From Penaeus vannamei (Eukaryota; Arthropoda; Malacostraca; Decapoda; Penaeidae): DNA of 64,000 nucleotides. Numbering within the stretch: the stretch's first letter is position 1; each line of letters opens with the position of its first letter. Below the pieces are notes generated by a model that ran no database searches, had not been told where the DNA came from, and saw nothing but the letters and a program-made list of their open reading frames with translations. Where the stretch lies: the NCBI RefSeq assembly GCF_042767895.1, contig NC_091589.1:18757570-18821569 (forward strand), in the 5' to 3' direction. A program made the position numbers and the translations under genes. Shown here piece after piece: positions 39,543-51,858 of the stretch.

Positions 39543-40631
39543 GTCGAAAACCCCCCTTTTTCCAGTTTAAATGATGATTATGATGATTTTAGCAATAATT
39601 CTACTAATTAGGATGATTTTGATGATAACACCATCAATAATGACGGTAATAATGATAAATATGCGAGTAATTAGGACAATAATTATGATAAAAATTATAT
39701 AATGATAGTTATAATGATGATTTGCCTAATAATTGCGATAATAAGAATACTCAACAATATTCTAATGATTTTCCTACTAATAACACTAATAATAACGACA
39801 ATGATAGAAATAAAAATAAAATTAAATATATCCCGGCCATTATTGTTATTATAATCATTATCATTATTGTTATTATCTCAAGAATTATCATTATTGTCAA
39901 TATCATTATTAAAATCATTATAATGATGAAAATGACATTAATAATTTAGATAATGATTATTATAATGACTATATTAAGGGTAATTAGGGCAATAATCACA
40001 GTAATGATAATAATGATGATGATAATGACAATAATGATGATGATTATCATTATAAAGCTAAATATTATAAAGATGATAATAATTCTACTAATTAGGATGA
40101 TTTTGATGATAACCCCATCAATAATGACGGTAATAATGATAATCATGCGAGTAATTAGGACAATAATTATGATAAAAATTATATAATGATAGTTATAATG
40201 ATGATTTGCCTAATAATTGCGATAATAAGAATACTCAACAATATTCTAATGATTTTCCTACTAACACTAATAATAACGACAATGATAGAAATCAAAATAA
40301 AATTAAATATATCCCGGCCATTATTGTTATTATAACCATTATCATTATTGTTATTATCTCAAGAATTATCATTATTGTCAATATCATTATTAAAATCATT
40401 ATAATGATGAAAATGACATTAATAATTTAGATAATGATTATTATAATGACTATATTAAGGGTAATTAGGGCAATAATGACAGTAATGATAATAATGATGA
40501 TGATAATGACAATAATGATGATAATTATCATTATAAAGCCCATCTATAATGAGAAAAAGGCTAAAAGGAGAAAAATCCAAAAAGTCGAAAAACTGGCGAA
40601 ATCTAGCAAAATACAGCCTTCTGAGAGATGA
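39543..40631 (-). repeat. Two A bodies sharing one core (core lost at ~40057)
   Basis: At about 40056 the body reaches TTATCATTATAAAG and should enter the core (CCCATCTATAATGAG). Instead it reads CTAAATATTATAAAGATGAT and continues directly with AATTCTACTAATTAGG of the next A body. The whole ~125-bp core plus a little flank is replaced by about 20 bp of filler. This is the only A/B unit in the window without a core. Confidence 0.88.
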
Positions 40632-42470
40632 GTCGAAAACCCCTCTTTTTCCAGTTTAAATGATGATTATGATGATTTTACCATTAATTCTGCTAATTAG
40701 GATGATTTTGATGATAACCCCATCAATAATAACAATAATGACGGTAATAATGGTAATTATGAGAGTAATTTGGACAATAATTATGATAATAATTATACAA
40801 TGATACTTATAATGATGATTTGCGTAATAATTGCAATAATAGCAATAATCAACACAATTCTAATAATTTCCTACTAATAACACTAATAATAACGACAATG
40901 ATAACAGAAATAATAATAAAAGTAATTATAACACGGCTATTATTGTTATTATAATAAATTTTATTGTTGTTATTCTTTCTAGAATTATCATTATTGCCAT
41001 TATCATTATTAAAATCATTATAATAATGAAAATGACATTAATAATTAAGATAATGATTATTATAATGACTATATTAAGGGTAATTAGGGCAATAATCACA
41101 GTAATGATAATAATGATGATGATAATGACAATAATGATGATAATTATCATTATAAAGCCCATCTATAATGAGAAAAAGGCTAAAAGGAGAAAAATCCCAA
41201 AAGTCGAAAAACCGGCGAAATCTAGCAAAATACAGCCTTCTGAGAGATGAGTCGAAAACCCCCCTTTTTCCAGTTTAAATGATGATTATGATGATTTTAG
41301 CAATAATTCTACTAATTAGGATGATTTAATGATAACCCCATCAATAATGACGGTAATAATGATAATCATGCGAGTAATTAGGACAATAATTATGATAAAA
41401 ATTATATAATGATAGTTATAATGATGATTTGCCTAATAATTGCGATAATAAGAATACTCAACAATATTCTAATGATTTTCCTACTAATAACACTAACAAT
41501 AGCGACAATGATAGAAATCAAAATAAAATTAAATATATCCCGGCCATTATTGTTATTATAATGATTATCATCATTGTTATTATCTCAAGAATTATCATTA
41601 TTGTGAATATCATTATTAAAATCATTATAATGATGAAAATGACATTAATAATTTAGATAATGATTATTATAATGACTATATTAAGGGTAATTAGGGCAAT
41701 AATGACAGTAATGATAATAATGATGATAATGACAATAATGATGATAATTATCATTATAAAGCCCATCTATAATGAGAAAAAGGCTAAAAGGAGAAAAATC
41801 CAAAAAGTCGAAAAACCGGCGAAATCTAGCAAAATACAGCCTTCTCAGAGATGACTCGAAAACCCCCTTTTTTCCAGTTTAAATGATGATTATGATGATT
41901 TTACCATTAATTCTGCTAATTAGGATGATTTTGATGATAACCCCATCAATAATGACAATAATGACGATAATAATGGTAATTATGAGAGTAATTTGGACAA
42001 TAATTATAATAAATTTACAATGATACTTATAATGATGATTTGCGTAATAATTGCAATAATAGCAATAATCAACACAATTCTAATAATTTCCTACTAATAA
42101 CACTAATAATAACGACAATGATAACAGAAATAATAATAAAAGTAATTATAACACGGCTATTATTGTTATTATAATAAATTTTATTGTTGTTATTCTTTCT
42201 AGAATTATCATTATTGCCATTATCATTATTAAAATCATTATAATAATGAAAATGACATTAATAATTAAGATAATGATTATTATAATGACTATATTAAGGG
42301 TAATTAGGGCAATAATCACAGTAATGATAATAATGATGATGATAATGACAATAATGATGATAATTATCATTATAAAGCCCATCTATAATGAGAAAAAGGC
42401 TAAAAGGAGAAAAATCCCAAAAGTCGAAAAACCGGCGAAATCTAGCAAAATACAGCCTTCTGAGAGATGA

Positions 42471-43129
42471 GTCGAAAACCCCCCTTTTTCCAGTTTAAAT
42501 GACGATTATGATGATTTTAGCAATAATTCTACTAATTAGGATGATTTTGATGATAACACCATATATAATGACGGTAATAATGATAAATATGCGAGTAATT
42601 AGGACAATAATTATGATAAAAATTATATAATGATAGTTATAATGATGATTTGCCTAATAATTGCGATAATAAGAATACTCAACAATATTCTAATGATTTT
42701 CCTACTAATAACACTAATAATAACGACAATGATAGAAATAAAAATAAAATTAAATATATCCCGGCCATTATTGTTATTATAATCAGAAATAAAAATAAAA
42801 TTAAATATATCCCGGCCATTATTGTTATTATAATCATTATCATTATTGTTATTATCTCAAGAATTATCATTATTGTCAATATCATTATTAAAATCATTAT
42901 AATGATGAAAATGACATTAATAATTTAGATAATGATTATTATAATGACTATATTAAGGGTAATTAGGGCAATAATGACAGTAATGATAATAATGATGATG
43001 ATAATGACAATAATGATGATAATTATCATTATAAAGCCCATCTATAATGAGAAAAAGGCTAAAAGGAGAAAAATCCAAAAAGTCGAAAAACCGGCGAAAT
43101 CTAGCAAAATACAGCCTTCTGAGAGATGA
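42471..43129 (-). repeat. A monomer with 51-bp duplication, inverted (659 bp)
   Basis: The 51-bp piece starting AGAAATAAAAATAAAATTAA lies at 42734-42784 and 42785-42835. It is the reverse-complement counterpart of the duplication at 29462-29563. The unit also carries the rare ACACCATATATAATGACGG and GATAAATATGCGAG variants, seen as complement in the forward unit at 46383. Confidence 0.9.
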
Positions 43130-44959
43130 CTCGAAAACCCCCCTTTTTCCAGTTTAAATGATGATTATGAGGATTTTACCATTAATTCTGCTAATTAGGA
43201 TGATTTTGATGATAACCCCATCAATAATGACAATAATGACGATAATAATGGTAATTATGAGAGTAATTTGGACAAAAATTATGATAATAATTATACAATG
43301 ATACTTATAATGATGATTTGCCTAATAATTGCAATAATAGCAATAATCAACACAATTCTAATAATTTCCTACTAATAACACTAATAATAACGACAATGAT
43401 AACAGAAATAATAATAAAAGTAATTACAACACGGCTATTATTGTTATTATAATAAATTTTATTGTTGTTATTCTTTCTAGAATTATCATTATTGCCATTA
43501 TCATTATTAAAATCATTATAATGATGAAAATTACATTAATAATAAAGATAATGATTATTATAATGACTATATTAAGGGTAATTAGGGCAATAATGACAGT
43601 AATGATAATAATGATGATAATGACAATAATGATAATCATCATTATGAAGCCCATCTATAATGAGAAAAAGGCTAAAAGGAGAAAAATCCCAAAAGTCGAA
43701 AAACCGGCGAAATCTAGCAAAATACAGCCTTCTGAGAGATGAGTCGAAAACCCCCCTTTTTCCAGTTTAAATGATGATTATGATGATTTTAGCAATAATT
43801 CTACTAATTAGGATGATTTTGATGATAACCCCATCAATAATGACGGTAATAATGATAATCATGCGAGTAATTAGGACAATAATTATGATAAAAATTATAT
43901 AATGATAGTTATAATGAAGATTTGCCTAATAATTGCGATAATAAGGATACTCAACAATATTCTAATGATTTTCCTACTAATAACACTAATAATAACGACA
44001 ATGATAGAAATAAAAATAAAATTAAATATATCCCGGCCATTATTGTTATTATAATCATTATCATTAGTTATTATCTCAAGAATTATCATTATTGTCAATA
44101 TCATTATTAAAATCATTATAATGATGAAAATGACATTAATAATTTAGATAATGATTATTATAATGACTATATTAAGGGTAATTAGGGCAATAATGACAGT
44201 AATGATAATAATGATGATGATAATGACAATAATGATGATAATTATCATTATAAAGCCCATCTATAATGAGAAAAAGGCTAAAAGGAGAAAAATCCAAAAA
44301 GTCGAAAAACCGGCGAAATCTAGCAAAATACAGCCTTCTGAGAGATGACTCGAAAACCCCCCTTTTTCCAGTTTAAATGATGATTATGATGATTTTACCA
44401 TTAATTCTGCTAATTAGGATGATTTTGATGATAACCCCATCAATAATGACAATAATGACGATAATAATGGTAATTATGAGAGTAATTTGGACAATAATTA
44501 TGATAATAATTATACAATGATACTTATAATGATGATTTGCGTAATAATTGCAATAATAGCAATAATCAACACAATTCTAATAATATCCTACTAATAACAC
44601 TAATAATAACGACAATGATAACAGAAATAATAATAAAATTATAACACGGCTATTATTGTTATTATAATAAATTTTATTGTTATTCTTTCTAGAATTATCA
44701 TTATTGCCATTATCATTATTAAAATCATTATAATAATGAAAATGACATTAATAATTAAGATAATGATTATTTAATGTCTATATTAAGGGTAATTAGGGCA
44801 ATAATCACAGTAATGATAATAATGATGATGATAATGACAATAATGATGATAATCATCATTATAAAGCCCATCTATAATGAGAAAAAGGCTAAAAGGAGAA
44901 AAATCCAAAAAGTCGAAAAACCGGCGAAATCTAGCAAAATACAGCCTTCTGAGAGATGA

Positions 44960-45330
44960 GTCGAAAACCCCCCTTTTTCCAGTGTAAATGATGATTATGA
45001 TGAATTTAGCAATAATTCTACTAATTAGGATGATTTTGATGATAACCCCATCAATAATGACGGTAATAATGATAATCATGCGAGTAATTAGGACAATAAT
45101 TATGATAAAAATTATATAATGATAGTTATAATGATGATTTGCCTAATAATTGCGATAATAAGAATACTCAACAATATTCTAATGATTTTCCTACTAATAA
45201 CACTAATAATAACGACAATGATAGAAATCAAAATAAAATTAAATATATCCCGGCCATTATTGTTATTATAATCATTATCATTATTGTTATTATCTCAAGA
45301 ATTATCATTATTGTCAATATCATTATTAAA
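44960..45330 (-). repeat. Truncated A monomer, left arm of palindrome
   Basis: A-type body (CGAGTAATTAGGAC, GAATACTCAACAATATTC, AATCAAAATAAAATTAAAT) running up to GTCAATATCATTATTAAA. There the expected continuation ATCATTATAATGATG is replaced by the 11-bp spacer TTAAATTAAAT and the other arm. The core half of the monomer is absent. Confidence 0.9.
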
Positions 45331-45442
45331 TTAAATTAAATTTTAATAATGATATTGACAATAATGATAATTCTTGAGATAATAACAATAATGATAATGA
45401 TTATAATAACAATAATGGCCGGGATATATTTAATTTTATTTT
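45230..45442. repeat. Palindromic inversion junction (101-bp arms, 11-bp spacer)
   Basis: The left arm 45230-45330 is the perfect reverse complement of the right arm 45342-45442, around the spacer 45331-45341 (TTAAATTAAAT). Both arms are the same part of an A monomer. Beyond the arms symmetry fails: 45443 is T where the left arm predicts G, and the right side then has the 51-bp duplication that the left lacks. Satellite orientation changes from - to + here. Confidence 0.92.
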
Positions 45443-45763
45443 TATTTCTGATTATAATAACAATAATGGCCGGGATATATTTAATTTTATTTTTATTTCT
45501 ATCATTGTCGTTATTATTAGTGTTATTAGTAGGAAAATCATTAGAATATTGTTGAGTATTCTTATTATCGCAATTATTAGGCAAATCATCATTATAACTA
45601 TCATTATATAATTTTTATCATAATTATTGTCCTAATTACTCGCATGATTATCATTATTACCGTCATTATTGATGGGGTTATCATCAAAATCATCCTAATT
45701 AGTAGAATTATTGCTAAAATCATCATAATCATCATTTAAACTGGAAAAAGGGGGGTTTTCGAC
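45342..45763 (+). repeat. Truncated A monomer with 51-bp duplication, right arm of palindrome
   Basis: Starts in the middle of an A body at TTTAATAATGATATTGAC (about offset 237 of the 608-bp unit). It contains the 51-bp tandem duplication at 45399-45449 and 45450-45500, then finishes as a normal A. The duplication marks it as a relative of 29168-29826 and 42471-43129. Confidence 0.9.
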
Positions 45764-46382
45764 TCATCTCTCAGAAGGCTGTATTTTGCTAGATTTCGCC
45801 GGTTTTTCGACTTTTGGGATTTTTCTCCTTTTAGCCTTTTTCTCATTATAGATGGGCTTTATAATGATGATTATCATCATTATTGTCATTATCATCATCA
45901 TTATTATCATTACTGTGATTATTGCCCTAATTACCCTTAATATAGTCATTATAATAATCATTATCTTAATTATTAATGTCATTTTCATTATTATAATGAT
46001 TTTAATAATGATAATGGCAATAATGATAATTCTAGAAAGAATAACAACAATAAAATTTATTATAATAACAATAATAGCCGTGTTATAATTACTTTTATTA
46101 TTATTTCTGTTATCATTGTCGTTATTATTAGTGTTATTAGTAGGAAATTATTAGAATTGTGTTGATTATTGCTATTATTGCAATTATTACGCAAATCATC
46201 ATTATAAGTATCATTGTATAATTATTATCATAATTATTGTCCAAATTACTCTCATAATTACCATTATTATCGTCATTATTGTCATTATTGATGGGGTTAT
46301 CATCAAAATCATCCTAATTAGCAGAATTAATGGTAAAATCATCATACTCATCATTTAAACTGGAAAAAGGGGGGTTTTCGAG

Positions 46383-46987
46383 TCATCTCTCAGAAGGCTG
46401 TATTTTGCTAGATTTCGCCGGTTTTTCGACTTTTTGGATTTTTCTCCTTTTAGCCTTTTTCTCATTATAGATGGGCTTTATAATGATAATTATCATCATT
46501 ATTGTCATTATCATCATCATTATTATCATTACTGTCATTATTGCTCTAATTACCCTTAATATAGTCATTATAATAATCATTATCTAAATTATTAATGTCA
46601 TTTTCATCATTATAATGATTTTAATAATGATATTGACAATAATGATAATTCTTGAGATAATAACAATAATGATAATGATTATAATAACAATAAATGCGGG
46701 GATATATTTAATTTTATTTTGATTTCTATCATTGTCGTTATTATTAGTGTTATTAGTAGGAAAATCATTAGAATATTGTTGAGTATTCTTATTATCGCAA
46801 TTATTAGGCAAATCATCATTATAACTATCATTATATAATTTTTATCATAATTATTGTCCTAATTACTCGCATATTTATCATTATTACCGTCATTATATAT
46901 GGTGTTATCATCAAAATCATCCTAATTAGTAGAATTATTGCTAAAATCATCATAATCATTTAAACTGGAAAAAGGGGGGTTTTCGAC
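46383..46987 (+). repeat. Variant A monomer (605 bp)
   Basis: Private or rare changes include ATTGCTCTAATTACC, AATAAATGCGGGGATAT in place of AATAATGGCCGGGATAT, CGCATATTTATC, and TATATATGGTGTTATC in place of TTGATGGGGTTATC. The last two also occur, as complement, in the inverted units at 39543 and 42471, tying blocks II and III together. Confidence 0.85.
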
Positions 46988-48829
46988 TCATCTCTCAGAA
47001 GGCTGTATTTTGCTAGATTTCGCCGGTTTTTCGACTTTTGGGATTTTTCTCCTTTTAGCCTTTTTCTCATTATAGATGGGCTTTAAAATGATAATTATCA
47101 TCATTATTGTCATTATCATCATCATAATTATCATTACTGTGATTATTGCCCTAATTACCCTTAATATAGTCATTATAATAATCATTATCTTAATTATTAA
47201 TGTCATTTTCATTATTATAATGATTTTAATAATGATAATGGCAATAATGATAATTCTAGAAAGAATAACAACAATAAAATTTATTATAATAACAATAATA
47301 GCCGTGTTATAATTACTTTTATTATTATTTCTGTTATCATTGTCGTTAATATTAGTGTTATTAGTAGGAAATTATTAGAATTGTGTTGATTATTGCTATT
47401 ATTGCAATTATTACGCAAATCATCATTATAAGTATCATTGTATAATTATTATCATAATTATTGTCCAAATTACTCTCATAATTACCATTATTATCGGCAT
47501 TATTGTCATTATTGATGGGGTTATCATCAAAATCATCCTAATTAGCAGAATTAATGGTAAAATCATCATAATCATCATTTAAACTGGAAAAAGGGGGGTT
47601 TTCGAGTCATTTCTGAGAAGGCTGTATTTTGCTAGATTTCGCCGGTTTTTCGACTTTTTGGATTTTTCTCCTTTTAGCCTTTTTCTCATTATAGATGGGC
47701 TTTATAATGATAATTATCATCATTATTGTCATTATCATCATCATTATTATCATTACTGTGATTATTGCCCTAATTCCCCTTAATATAGTCATTATAATAA
47801 TCATTATCTAAATTATTAATGTCATTTTCATCATTATAATGATTTTAATAATGATATTGACAATAATGATAATTCTTGAGATAATAACAATAATGATAAT
47901 GATTATAATAACAATAATGGCCGGGATATATTTAATTTTACTTTTATTTCTATCATTCTCGTTATTATTAGTGTTATTAGTAGGAAAATCATTAGAATAT
48001 TGTTGAGTATTCTTATTATCGCAATTATTAGGCAAATCATCATTATAACTATCATTATATAATTTTTATCATAATTATTGTCCTAATTACTCGCATGATT
48101 ATCATTATTACCGTCATTATTGATGGAGTTATCATTAAATCATCCTAATTAGTAGAATTATTGCTAAAATCATCATAATCATCATTTAAACTGGAAAAAG
48201 GGGGGTTTTCGACTCATCTCTCAGAAGGCTGTATTTTGCTAGATTTCGCCGGTTTTTCGACTTTTGGGATTTTTCTCCTTTTAGCCTTTTTCTCATTATA
48301 GATGGGCTTTATAATGATAATTATCATCATTATTGTCATTATCATCATCATTATTATCATTACTGTGATTATTGCCCTAATTACCCTTAATATAGTCATT
48401 ATAATAATCATTATCTTAATTATTAATGTCATTTTCATTATTATAATGATTTTAATAATGATAATGGCAATAATGATAATTCTAGAAAGAATAACAATAA
48501 AATTTATTATAATAACAATAATAGCCGTGTTATAATTACTTTTATTATTATTTCTGTTATCATTGTCGTTATTATTAGTGTTATTAGTAGGAAATTATTA
48601 GAATTGTGTTGATTATTGCTATTATTGCAATTATTACGCAAATCATCATTATAAGTATCATTGTATAATTATTATCATAATTATTGTCCAAATTACTCTC
48701 ATAATTACCATTATTACCGTCATTATTGTTATTATTGATGGGGTTATCATCAAAATCATCCTAATTAGCAGAATTAATGGTAAAATCATCATAATCATCA
48801 TTTAAACTGGAAAAAGGGGGGTTTTCGAG

Positions 48830-49407
48830 TCATCTCTCAGAAGGCTGTATTTTGCTAGATTTCGCCAGTTTTTTGACTTTTTGGATTTTTCTCCTTTTAG
48901 CCTTTTTCTCATTATAGATGGGCTTTATAATGATAATTATCATCATTATTGTCATTATCATCATCATTATTATCATTACTGTCATTATTGCCCTAATTAC
49001 CCTTAATATAGTCATTATAATAATCATTATCTAAATTATTAATGTCATTTTCATCATTATAATGATTTTAATAATGATATTGAATATAATGATAATTCTT
49101 GAGATAATAACAATAATGATATTGATTATAATAACAATAATGGCCGGGATATATCTAATTTTATTTTTATTTCTATCATTGTCCTTATTATTAGTGTCAT
49201 TAGTAGGGAAATCATTAGAATATTGTTGAGTATTCTTATTATCGCAATTATTAGGCAAATCATCATTATAACTATCATTATATAATTTTTATCATAATTA
49301 TTGTCCTAATTACTCGCATGATTATCATTATTACCGTCATTATTGATGGGGTTATCATCAAAATCATCCTAATCATCATTTAAACTGGAAAAGGGGGGGT
49401 TTTCGAG
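48830..49407 (+). repeat. A monomer with 30-bp deletion (578 bp)
   Basis: AATCATCCTAAT is joined to CATCATTTAAACTGG at ~49372, skipping the 30 bp with TAGTAGAATTATTGC. A TAAT repeat on both sides suggests microhomology. The core has CCAGTTTTTTGAC instead of CCGGTTTTTCGAC. The body has the rare ATATTGATTATAATAAC, GTCCTTATTATTAGTGTC set shared with the unit at 61209. Confidence 0.87.
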
Positions 49408-51858
49408 TCATCTCTCAGAAGGCTGTATTTTCCTAGATTTCGCCGGTTTTTCGACTTTTGGGATTTTTCTCCTTTTAGCCTTTTTCTCATTATAGATGGG
49501 CTTTATGATGATAATTATCATCATTATTGTCATTATCATCATCATTATTATCATTACTGTGATTATTGCCCTAATTACCCTTAATATAGTCATTATAATA
49601 ATCATTATCTGAATTGTTAATGTCATTTTCATTATTATAATGATTTTAATAATGACAATGGCAATAATGATAATTCTAGAAAGAATAACAACAATAAAAT
49701 TTATTATAATAACAATAATAGCCGTGTTATAATTACTTTTATTATCATTTCTGTTATCATTGTCGTTATTATTAGTGTTATTAGTAGGAAATTATTAGAA
49801 TTGTGTTGATTATTGCTATTATTGCAATTATTACGCAAATCATCATTATAAGTATCATTGTATAATTATTATCATAATTATTGTCCAAATTACTCTCATA
49901 ATTACCATTATTATCGTCATTATTGTCATTATTGATGGGGTTATCATCAAAATCATCCTAATTAGCAGAATTAATGGTAAAATTATAATAATCATCATTC
50001 AAACTGGAAAAAGGGGGGTTTTCGAGTCATCTCTGAGAAGGCTGTATTTTGCTAGATTTCGCCGGCTTTTCGACTTTTTGGATTTTTCTCCTTTTAGCCT
50101 TTTTCTCATTATAGATGGGCTTTATAATGATAATTATCATCATTATTGTCATTATCATCATCATTATTATCATTACTGTCATTATTGCCCTAATTACCCT
50201 TAATATAGTCATTATAATAATCATTATCTAAATTATTAATGTCATTTTCATCATTATAATGATTTTAATAATGATATTGACAATAATGATAATTCTTGAG
50301 ATAATAACAATAATGATAATGATTATAATAACAATAATGGCCGGGATATATTTAATTTTACTTTTATTTCTATCATTGTCGTTATTATTAGTGTTATTAG
50401 TAGGAAAATCATTAGAATATTGTTGAGTATTCTTATTATCGCAATTATTAGGCAAATCATTATAACTATCATTATATAATTTTTATCATAATTATTGTCC
50501 TAATTACTCGCATGATTATCATTATTACCGTCATTATTGATGGGGTTATCATCAAAATCATCCTAATTAGTAGAATTATTGCTAAAATCATCATAATCAT
50601 CATTTAAACTGGAAAAAGGGGGGTTTTCGACTCATCTCTCAGAAGGCTGTATTTTGCTAGATTTCGCCGGTTTTTCGACTTTTGGGATTTTTCTCCTTTT
50701 AGCCTTTTTCTCATTATAGATGGGCTTTATAATGATAATTATCATCATTATTGTCATTATCATCATCATTATTATCATTACTGTGATTATTGCCCTAATT
50801 ACCCTTAATATAGTCATTATAATAATCATTATCTTAATTATTAATGTCATTTTCATTATTATAATGATTTTAATAATGATAATGGCAATAATGATAATTC
50901 TAGAAAGAATAACAACAATAAAATTTATTATAATAACAATAATAGCCGTGTTATAATTACTTTTATTATTATTTCTGTTATCATTGTCGTTATTATTAGT
51001 GTTATTAGTAGGAAATTATTAGAATTGTCTTGATTATTGCTATTATTGCAATTATTACGTAAATCATCATTATAAGTATCATTGTATAATTATTATCATA
51101 ATTATTGTCCAAATTACTCTCATAATTACCATTATTATCGTCATTATTGTCATTATTGATGGGGTTATCATCAAAATCATCCTAATTAGCAGAATTAATG
51201 GTAAAATCATCATAATCATCATTTAAACTGGAAAAAGGGGGGTTTTCGAATCATCTCTCAGAAGGCTGTATTTTGCTAGATTTCGCCGGTTTTTCGACTT
51301 TTTGGATTTTTCTCCTTTTAGCCTTTTTCTCATTATAGATGGGCTTTATAATGATAATTATCATCATTATTGTCATTATCATCATCATTATTATCATTAC
51401 TGTCATTATTGCCCTAATTACCCTTAATATAGTCATTATAATAATCATTATCTAAATTATTAATGTCATTTTCATCATTATAATGATTTTAATAATGATA
51501 TTGACAATAATGATAATTCTTGAGATAATAACAATAATGATAATGATTATAATAACAATAATGGCCGGGATATATTTAATTTTATTTTGATTTCTATCAT
51601 TGTCGCTATTGTTAGTGTTATTAGTAGGAAAATCATTAGAATATTGTTGAGTATTCTTATTATCGCAATTATTAGGCAAATCATCATTATAACTATCATT
51701 ATATAATTTTTATCATAATTATTGTCCGAATTACTCGCATATTTATCATTATTACCGTCATTATTGATGGGGTTATCATCAAAATCATCCTAATTAGTAG
51801 AATTATTGCTAAAATCATCATAATCATCATTTAAACTGGAAAAAGGGGGGTTTTCGAC

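Larger units (their letters stand above)
34261..45330 (-). repeat. Inverted A/B satellite array, block II
   Basis: The same A/B family read on the - strand. Units, by + strand extent: 34261-34646 A (partial), 34647-35239 A (593 bp), 35240-35855 B, 35856-36460 A, 36461-37073 B, 37074-37699 A, 37700-38318 B, 38319-38926 A, 38927-39542 B, 39543-40631 (two A bodies, one core), 40632-41250 B, 41251-41854 A, 41855-42470 B, 42471-43129 A, 43130-43742 B, 43743-44348 A, 44349-44959 B, 44960-45330 A (partial). Lengths scatter from 593 to 659 bp and most units carry private changes, so this block is clearly less homogenised than 261-19860. Confidence 0.95.

Noticed and set aside
45230..45442. Palindrome as a simple fold-back sequencing artefact
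   Set aside because: The arms come from two non-identical copies (51-bp duplication and a base change only on the right). An artefact is not excluded, but the simplest form of it does not fit.
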